DNA from: Gammaproteobacteria bacterium
Lineage (GTDB): Bacteria; Pseudomonadota; Gammaproteobacteria; Competibacterales; Competibacteraceae
Length of the DNA: 7,161 bases
Assembly: GCA_020047885.1 (NCBI GenBank)
Contig: JAIFNF010000054.1
Span: forward strand, 1-7,161
Direction: 5' to 3'
Position 1 is the stretch's first letter. Each line of letters begins with the position of its first letter. The position numbers and the translations under genes are program-made. The notes below the pieces were generated by a model. The model made no database searches and was not told the DNA's origin. It saw nothing but the letters and a program-made list of their open reading frames with translations. Below, one piece after another: positions 1-4,499 of this stretch.

Positions 1-1018
1 GATGCATCCACACCTCGCCGGTCTCTGGATTGAAATGCTCAACACTGCCGCCCGGATAAGTGACTTCGTAGGGACTCATCGTCGCATCGCCGACCAGGAT
101 CAGCTTGTAATCCGGGCCGAAGGTGCGCAATACCGTGAGCGTGTCGATCTTCTCGGTATAGCGGCGGCGGTTATCCTTCCACACGCCTTCGTAAACCATG
201 TTGTGGAAATAGAAGTATTCCAGATGTTTGAACTCGCCGCGTGCGGCTGAGAACAGTTCTTCACACGCCTGGATGTGATCATCCATAGAACCGCCGACGT
301 CCAGAAACAGCAGCACCTTCACCGCATTGTGCCGCTCCGGGACCATTTTCAAATCGAGATAACCCGCGTTACGGGCGGTTGAGCGGATGGTGTCATCGAG
401 GTCGAGTTCCTGAGCGGCGCCTTCCCGGGCGAAGCGGCGCAACCGGCGCAACGCGATTTTGATATTGCGGGTGCCCAATTCCACGGTGTCATCGAGATTG
501 CGAAACTCCCGGCGATCCCAGACTTTCACCGCCCGGCGATGGCGCGAGGCATCCTGCCCGATGCGAATGCCTTCCGGGTTATAGCCGTAAGCGCCGAAGG
601 GTGACGTGCCGGCGGTGCCGATCCATTTATTGCCGCCCTGATGACGCTCTTCCTGTTCCGCCATTCGCTGGGCGAACGTTTCCATCAATTTTTCCCAGCC
701 GCCCAGTGATTCAATGAGCGCCTTGTCCTCATCACTCAAGGTCAATTCCGCCAGCCGATGCAACCATTCCAGCGGCACGGTTCCGCCGACCTGTTCGTCA
801 AACAGCGTCTTGAGACCCTTGAAGTGCGAGCCAAAAACCTGATCAAAACGGTCGTAATGGCGCTCGTCCTTAACCAGTGCGGCTCGCGACAGGTAATAGA
901 ACTCCTCGACGCTGTGAGCTGTGACGCGCTGATTCAGTGCTTCTAGCAGGGTCAGAAATTCGGTCAGCGTGACCGGAATACTGGCCTGGCGCAGTTTGGA
1001 GAAGAAGTCGGTCATCAT
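1..1018 (-). CDS. VWA domain (CoxE-like) protein, partial at the left edge
   Basis: Reading leftward from ATG-ATG at 1018/1015, a frame stays open for 339 codons to the window edge, so the C-terminus is missing. The N-terminal region (about 1-120) begins MMTDFFSKLRQ and is mostly helical, followed by a Gly-rich linker (KWIGTAGTSPFGAYGYNPEG, about 131-150). The von Willebrand A domain starts near residue 232. Its metal-site (MIDAS) motif is intact as DVGGS (D240, G242, S244), with a further acidic loop GDATMSPYE near 310-318. This layout matches the CoxE-like VWA proteins encoded beside MoxR ATPases, which act as adaptor partners of the ATPase in activating or assembling metalloenzymes; here the client is unknown. 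The gene starts 26 bp after the Uma2 stop and probably belongs to the moxR operon. The ribosome site is weak, so translation may be coupled to the gene before. The family is usually somewhat under 400 residues, so little should be missing. The start could equally be the second ATG. Confidence 0.9.
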   Translation of the reverse strand, partial: MMTDFFSKLRQASIPVTLTEFLTLLEALNQRVTAHSVEEFYYLSRAALVKDERHYDRFDQVFGSHFKGLKTLFDEQVGGTVPLEWLHRLAELTLSDEDKALIESLGGWEKLMETFAQRMAEQEERHQGGNKWIGTAGTSPFGAYGYNPEGIRIGQDASRHRRAVKVWDRREFRNLDDTVELGTRNIKIALRRLRRFAREGAAQELDLDDTIRSTARNAGYLDLKMVPERHNAVKVLLFLDVGGSMDDHIQACEELFSAARGEFKHLEYFYFHNMVYEGVWKDNRRRYTEKIDTLTVLRTFGPDYKLILVGDATMSPYEVTYPGGSVEHFNPETGEVWMH

Positions 1019-1044
1019 CAGCTTAATCCAGGAAATGGCAGCGT

Positions 1045-1845
1045 TTAGGTGCCGATCGTCGGGTCAATGCCCAGGGCGCGCAGTTGTTCCGCGAGGCGTT
1101 CAGCACGTTGGCGTTCCTGATCCGCCTGTTGCTGGGCGGCCTCGGCGCGTTGGCGTTCCTGATCCGCCTGTTGCTGGGCGACCTCGGCGCGTTGATGTTC
1201 ACGGTCAGCGCGTTGGCGTTCCTGATCGGCGCGTTGCTCGATTTCGACAAAGGTTTCAAAGCGGCGACCATCCGGGCGGTACAACACCAGGTCATCGCCA
1301 GTCAAGGTGAAGCGAATGCCTAGGCGGGGACTGACCCACCCCGCCATGCGCTCAATCGGTTGTAGCCGGTCGTCCCAGCGTTGCCAGCCCTTGAGGGTCC
1401 CCCGATCCGGATCATATTCGTAGTACTCTTCTACGCCATACCGCTCGTAGAAACCGAGTTTGCGCTGCATCTCACGCGGGGTGTTGCCGGGCGACAGAAC
1501 CTCGAAAGCGACTTGCGGGGGAATGCCGGCTTCGCAGTGCTGGATATAGGATCCACGATGGCCGAGGGGACGGCCAAATACCACCATGGCGTCCGGTGCG
1601 GCGCGGATGGTGGGTTTACCCTCGACCGGATACCAAAGCAAATCACCGGCGACGAAGACATCCGGGCGGTGGGCGAACAGCGCCGCCAGGCCGCCCTCAA
1701 TCATGACGATGTACTCAAACTGCCGGGTATTATCCGCCATGGGTTTACCGTCGCTGTCCGGGTAGGTGATCGGCTTCATCGAGGCCGGGGGTCGAAGGCG
1801 GGGGCGGGGAGCAGCAGCCGGGGTGATTAGGGCGGGGGTGGTCAT
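1045..1845 (-). CDS. Uma2 (DUF820) family restriction-like nuclease-fold protein with coiled-coil tail
   Basis: This is a 266-residue protein when started at ATG 1845, where GGAGG lies 5 nt upstream; in-frame ATGs at 1857 and 1869 have no comparable site. The central part (about 40-180) carries Uma2 hallmarks: APDAMVVF with D85, AFEVLSPGNT with E115, K129 in MQRKLGFYERYGV, and EEYYEYDPDRGTLKGW. The family has a PD-(D/E)XK nuclease-like fold, but its biological role is largely unproven, so nuclease activity is inference. The N-terminus (2-22) is rich in Ala, Pro and Arg. Residues about 195-258 form a charged Gln/Arg/Glu/Ala coiled coil with near-exact 14-residue repeats (AEAAQQQADQERQR), which may mediate oligomerisation. 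The gene sits 48 bp after the MoxR ATPase and 26 bp before the VWA gene, an unusual position between partners that are normally adjacent. Uma2 genes are often found in many copies per genome, so it may be a passenger. Confidence 0.88.
   Translation of the reverse strand: MTTPALITPAAAPRPRLRPPASMKPITYPDSDGKPMADNTRQFEYIVMIEGGLAALFAHRPDVFVAGDLLWYPVEGKPTIRAAPDAMVVFGRPLGHRGSYIQHCEAGIPPQVAFEVLSPGNTPREMQRKLGFYERYGVEEYYEYDPDRGTLKGWQRWDDRLQPIERMAGWVSPRLGIRFTLTGDDLVLYRPDGRRFETFVEIEQRADQERQRADREHQRAEVAQQQADQERQRAEAAQQQADQERQRAERLAEQLRALGIDPTIGT
1106..1231 (-). repeat. 42-bp tandem repeat inside the Uma2 gene (coiled-coil coding)
   Basis: Two near-identical 42-bp units lie at 1106-1147 and 1148-1189; the visible difference is a single G/A change (Ala versus Val codon). 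Two diverged 21-bp half-units follow at 1190-1210 and 1211-1231. Each full unit encodes 14 residues, exactly two heptads, so gain or loss of a unit keeps both the reading frame and the coiled-coil phase. The near identity at DNA level suggests recent duplication or slippage. Confidence 0.9.
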
Positions 1846-1850
1846 ATCAG

Positions 1851-1855
1851 CCTCC
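1851..1855 (-). promoter_or_regulatory. Strong Shine-Dalgarno deciding the Uma2 start
   Basis: On the minus strand GGAGG lies 5 nt before the ATG at 1845-1843. This selects the MTTPALITP start over two ATGs lying 4 and 8 codons upstream, neither of which has such a site. Confidence 0.8.
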
Positions 1856-1893
1856 ATCAAGCACAGCAAAATGATGCATCGTCAGAGGACGCT

Positions 1894-2748
1894 TCAATCT
1901 TTCTTGCGCCTGGACATAAACAGCAGGCGCTCAAACAGATGCACATCCTGCTCGTTTTTCAGCAAGGCCCCGTACATCGGTGGAATGGCCTTGCGTGAAT
2001 CGCCGCTGCGTAGCGCCTCGGGCGGGATGTCCTCGGCCACCAGCAGCTTGATCCAGTCGAGCAATTCCGACGTCGACGGCCGCTTCTTCAGCCCTGGCAC
2101 TTCACGGATCTCGAAAAACGATTCGAGGGCTTCACTCAGCAGTCGTTTCTTCAAATCCGGGTAATGCACCCGCACGATCCGCTCCATGGTGTCCTTGTCC
2201 GGGAAGCGGATGTAGTGGAAGAAACAGCGGCGCAGGAACGCATCCGGCAGTTCTTTCTCGTTATTGCTGGTGATAATGATGATCGGGCGATTTCGGGCTT
2301 TGATGGTTTCCCGGGTCTCATAGACGTAGAACTCCATGCGGTCGAGTTCCAGCAACAGGTCATTGGGGAACTCGATATCCGCCTTGTCGATCTCGTCGAT
2401 CAGCAACACCGGCTGGACATCAGCGGTAAAGGCTTCCCACAGTTTGCCCTTGACGATGTAATTGCCGATGTCGTGCACCCGCGCTTCGCCGAGCTGCGAA
2501 TCGCGCAACCGGGATACCGCGTCATACTCGTACAGGCCTTGCTGGGCCTTGATTGTGGACTTGATATGCCACTGGATGAACGGCCGATCCAGGGCGTTGG
2601 CGACCTCTTCGGCCAACTGGGTTTTGCCGGTGCCCGGCTCGCCCTTGACCAGCAAGGGGCGACCCAGGGTGACAGCAGCGTTCACCGCCACCATCAGATC
2701 GTCAGTGGCCACGTAGCGTTCAGTACCACGAAAACGGGATTCAGACAT
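1894..2748 (-). CDS. MoxR-family AAA+ ATPase
   Basis: This 284-residue protein has the size and motif order of a MoxR AAA+ ATPase. The Walker A motif is GEPGTGKT (36-43), Walker B is LLIDEID (115-121), and the sensor-1 region is IIITSNNEKELPDAFLRRC (about 157-175), with the conserved arginines R173/R174. The C-terminal lid follows, ending in a basic RRKKD. MoxR ATPases use ATP hydrolysis to remodel client proteins, typically inserting cofactors or activating enzymes together with a VWA protein. A CoxE-like VWA gene lies two genes downstream, which supports this role, but no client enzyme is visible. The ATG at 2748 is preceded by AAGGA at 8 nt. The gene is first in a leftward three-gene run and has a TATAAT hexamer about 50 bp upstream. 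I give no symbol because the name moxR is used loosely across several subfamilies. Confidence 0.95.
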   Translation of the reverse strand: MSESRFRGTERYVATDDLMVAVNAAVTLGRPLLVKGEPGTGKTQLAEEVANALDRPFIQWHIKSTIKAQQGLYEYDAVSRLRDSQLGEARVHDIGNYIVKGKLWEAFTADVQPVLLIDEIDKADIEFPNDLLLELDRMEFYVYETRETIKARNRPIIIITSNNEKELPDAFLRRCFFHYIRFPDKDTMERIVRVHYPDLKKRLLSEALESFFEIREVPGLKKRPSTSELLDWIKLLVAEDIPPEALRSGDSRKAIPPMYGALLKNEQDVHLFERLLFMSRRKKD

Positions 2749-2756
2749 TCGCGATT

Positions 2757-2761
2757 TCCTT
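2757..2761 (-). promoter_or_regulatory. Ribosome binding site of the MoxR ATPase gene
   Basis: AAGGA on the minus strand lies 8 nt before the ATG at 2748-2746, supporting that start. Confidence 0.65.
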
Positions 2762-2780
2762 CAGGACAAGCAGTGATCAG

Positions 2781-2800
2781 AATCTATAGTGCTGTAGATT
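2781..2800. repeat. 20-bp imperfect palindrome, possible operator
   Basis: The arms AATCTATAG (2781-2789) and CTGTAGATT (2792-2800) are inverted copies with 8 of 9 positions matching, around a 2-bp centre. A 2-nt loop is too tight for an RNA hairpin, so a dimeric DNA-binding regulator is the better reading. The right arm overlaps three bases of the TATAAT hexamer facing the moxR operon, where a bound protein would block transcription. No regulator is identified in the window. Confidence 0.4.
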
Positions 2801-2803
2801 ATA
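2798..2803 (-). promoter_or_regulatory. Candidate -10 element for the moxR-uma2-vwa operon
   Basis: A perfect TATAAT occurs on the minus strand about 50 bp before the MoxR start, preceded by a run of seven T and an AT-rich stretch. The hexamer 17 bp upstream is TAAAGA, a poor -35 match, so strength may come from the A/T-rich upstream DNA or from an activator. The whole 185-bp gap (2749-2933) is much richer in A+T than the flanking genes. For the rightward cysteine synthase only weak candidates exist, for example TGCTATTGT at 2844-2852 as an extended -10. Confidence 0.45.
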
Positions 2804-2920
2804 AAAAAAGTATTTATTATTCTTTATGATTGGCTATGGGGTCTGCTATTGTTACTGAATAATCGGTTTGCAATTTGTTCAGTTTAGCAGACCGGCGCGG
2901 CTGCCGCATTCACCCTGCAC

Positions 2921-2925
2921 GGAGA
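2921..2925 (+). promoter_or_regulatory. Ribosome binding site deciding the cysteine synthase start
   Basis: GGAGA lies 8 nt before the ATG at 2934. This rules out the upstream in-frame ATG at 2868, whose added 22 residues do not resemble a cysteine synthase N-terminus. Confidence 0.75.
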
Positions 2926-2933
2926 AGACGACG

Positions 2934-3851
2934 ATGAGAGCGAACACGATTCTGGAAACGATTGGCAACACCCCGCATGTCCGCATCAATCGGCTGTTTG
3001 CCGACCGCAAGGTTGAGGTCTGGATGAAGCTGGAGCGGGCGAATCCCGGCGGCAGTATCAAGGATCGCATCGGGCTGGCGATGATCGAGGACGCCGAGCA
3101 GCGTGGTGTGCTCAAGCCGGGGGTCACCATTATTGAACCGACCTCCGGTAATACCGGCATTGGTCTGGCGATGGTGGCTGCCGCTAAAGGCTATAGGCTG
3201 ATCCTGACCATGCCCGAATCCATGTCGCTGGAGCGGCGGCGCTATCTGGCGGCGCTGGGGGCAGAACTGGTGCTGACGCCGAAGGAAAAGGGGATGCCGG
3301 GTGCGATTGAGAAGGCGCAGGAATTATTGGAGAGCACGCCGAATGCCTGGATGCCGCAGCAGTTTGAGAATGCGGCCAATCCCGAAATCCATCGCCGCAC
3401 GACGGCCCGGGAAATTCTGGCGGATTTCCCCGACGGGCTGGATTATATGATCACCGGCGTGGGTACCGGCGGCCATATCACCGGCTGCGCCATCGCTTTG
3501 AAGGAGAAATTCCCGCATCTGAAAGCGCTGGCGGTGGAACCGGCTGCTTCCCCGGTATTGAGCGGGGGTCAACGTGGCCCGCATCCGATTCAGGGCATCG
3601 GCGCGGGTTTTGTGCCTGCCGTGCTGAATACCGACCTGCTGGACGGGGTTATTGCCGTCAGCCAGGAGAACGCTTTTAAATATGCAGTGCGCTGCGTCAA
3701 GGAGGAAGGCATTTTTATCGGCATTTCTTCCGGCGCATCGCTGGCGGCAGTGGCGCAGAAATTGCCGGAAATCCCCGACGGCAGCCGGATTCTGACCTTC
3801 TGCTACGATACCGGCGAGCGTTATCTGTCCGTGGCCGGACTGTTTGATTAA
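2934..3851 (+). CDS. cysK: Cysteine synthase A (O-acetylserine sulfhydrylase), PLP-dependent
   Basis: This 305-residue protein starts [14 protein letters not shown] and has the full motif set of the CysK/CysM fold-type II family. The PLP-binding lysine is K43 in NPGGSIKDR, the substrate loop is TSGNTG (70-75), and the phosphate-binding loop is GTGGHITG (177-184). QGIGAGFVP (220-228), GISSGAS (263-269) and DTGERYLS (292-299) complete the set. The family converts O-acetylserine and sulfide to cysteine plus acetate in the cytosol, the last step of sulfur assimilation. The DTGERYLS ending and overall length favour CysK over CysM, but a sulfur donor other than sulfide cannot be excluded from sequence. 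It is transcribed away from the moxR operon and is followed after 55 bp by a phosphatase gene on the same strand, with no obvious terminator between, so the two may be cotranscribed. No Cys regulatory site was recognised. Confidence 0.93.
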   Translation: MRANTILETIGNTPHVRINRLFADRKVEVWMKLERANPGGSIKDRIGLAMIEDAEQRGVLKPGVTIIEPTSGNTGIGLAMVAAAKGYRLILTMPESMSLERRRYLAALGAELVLTPKEKGMPGAIEKAQELLESTPNAWMPQQFENAANPEIHRRTTAREILADFPDGLDYMITGVGTGGHITGCAIALKEKFPHLKALAVEPAASPVLSGGQRGPHPIQGIGAGFVPAVLNTDLLDGVIAVSQENAFKYAVRCVKEEGIFIGISSGASLAAVAQKLPEIPDGSRILTFCYDTGERYLSVAGLFD

Positions 3852-3895
3852 GGCGGCAACGGGTTCATCACGTTGGCTCACGTTCCTTCCACTCT

Positions 3896-3900
3896 GGAGA
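3896..3900 (+). promoter_or_regulatory. Ribosome binding site supporting a GTG start
   Basis: GGAGA ends 6 nt before the GTG at 3907. Good spacing makes this GTG the likely start of the phosphatase gene, although the first 20 or so residues lie outside the usual catalytic domain. Confidence 0.7.
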
Positions 3901-3906
3901 TAATCC

Positions 3907-4449
3907 GTGTTCTCCAACTTTCTGAAAAAAGACCCGAAAAAGCCCCTAGTGGAGCCAACTACCCAGGCTGAAGTTCGGGTGCTGTTTGTCTGTATGGGCA
4001 ATATCTGTCGGTCACCGGTGGCGGAGGGGGTCTTTCGGCGCGTGCTGGAAGGTGCCGGGTTGTCTGAAAAAGTCTATGTGGATTCCGCCGGCACGCATTC
4101 CTATCACATCGGCGCACCGCCGGATACCCGCAGTCAGGCAACGGCTCTGCGCCGGGGTCTAGATTTAAGCCGTCTACGCGCCCGACGGGTGACGGTAGCG
4201 GATTTTGCCGAATTTGATTATTTGCTAGCGATGGATCGGGACAATCTCGGGGATTTGCTGGAGCTGTGTCAGGACAGCACCCTGTGGAACCGTGTTCAAC
4301 TCGTGCTGGATTTTGCGCCGCACCTGCCGGAACGGGAGGTACCCGATCCTTATTACGGCGGAGCGGATGGTTTTGATCGGGTGATGGATCTGGTTGAAGA
4401 AGCGGCTCAGGGCTTGTTGGCGTATCTGCGCGAGCGGCATCGCTGGTAA
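3907..4449 (+). CDS. Low-molecular-weight protein tyrosine phosphatase
   Basis: This 180-residue protein begins at GTG with a well-placed GGAGA. The phosphate-binding loop CMGNICRS fits C-x5-R-S, with nucleophile C29 and R35, and sits at the N-terminal end of the domain as expected. The general acid D147 lies in DPYY (147-150). DSAGTHSYHIGAPPD (59-73) is also typical. The family dephosphorylates phosphotyrosine (sometimes phosphoarginine) through a cysteinyl-phosphate intermediate in the cytosol; bacterial members often control exopolysaccharide export, but no kinase or polysaccharide gene is visible here. The first 22 residues (MFSNFLKKDPKKP and on) are a basic extension beyond the usual domain, which is about 150 residues. 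It follows cysK by 55 bp and is convergent with rne. Phosphatases of this family lie beside rne in some other proteobacteria as I recall, so the neighbourhood may be old, though the substrate is unknown. Confidence 0.93.
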   Translation: MFSNFLKKDPKKPLVEPTTQAEVRVLFVCMGNICRSPVAEGVFRRVLEGAGLSEKVYVDSAGTHSYHIGAPPDTRSQATALRRGLDLSRLRARRVTVADFAEFDYLLAMDRDNLGDLLELCQDSTLWNRVQLVLDFAPHLPEREVPDPYYGGADGFDRVMDLVEEAAQGLLAYLRERHRW

Positions 4450-4458
4450 CGGTTAGCG

Positions 4459-4483
4459 CCCCTCTCCCATTGCAGAAGAGGGG
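4459..4483. repeat. GC-rich hairpin in the convergent gap, REP-like, possible weak terminator
   Basis: CCCCTCT (4459-4465) pairs perfectly with AGAGGGG (4477-4483) around an 11-nt loop, between the phosphatase stop (4449) and the rne stop (4500). There is no T-run on either strand after the stem, so it is not a classic intrinsic terminator. Read on the minus strand, the stretch 4457-4493 resembles the CTCACCC-AACCCCTCT-loop-AGAGGGGC type of intergenic repeat scattered in many gammaproteobacterial genomes. That resemblance is from memory. The copy seems decayed, because the right arm has lost part of the symmetry. Confidence 0.5.
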
Positions 4484-4499
4484 TTGAGGGTGAGAAGTG

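Noticed and set aside
1106..1231. Tandem repeats as a possible CRISPR-like array
   Set aside because: Units are directly adjacent without spacers, are in frame, and encode a coiled coil.
1381..1830. Plus-strand open frame of 149 codons opposite the Uma2 gene
   Set aside because: It lies wholly antisense to a gene with clear family motifs and a good ribosome site, and its translation shows no recognisable domain.
2164..2829. Plus-strand open frame of 221 codons opposite the MoxR ATPase
   Set aside because: It is a shadow of the GC-rich MoxR coding strand; it has no domain-like motifs and runs into the divergent promoter region.
2830..2858. TTGGCT with 17-bp spacing to TACTGA as a cysK promoter
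   Set aside because: The -10 hexamer matches the consensus at only two positions, so I do not annotate it.
3852..3906. Terminator between cysK and the phosphatase
   Set aside because: No stem followed by a T-run is visible, so cotranscription is the simpler reading.
3324..4001. Minus-strand open frame spanning cysK and the phosphatase start
   Set aside because: It is antisense to two well-supported genes and crosses their intergenic gap without any family signature.
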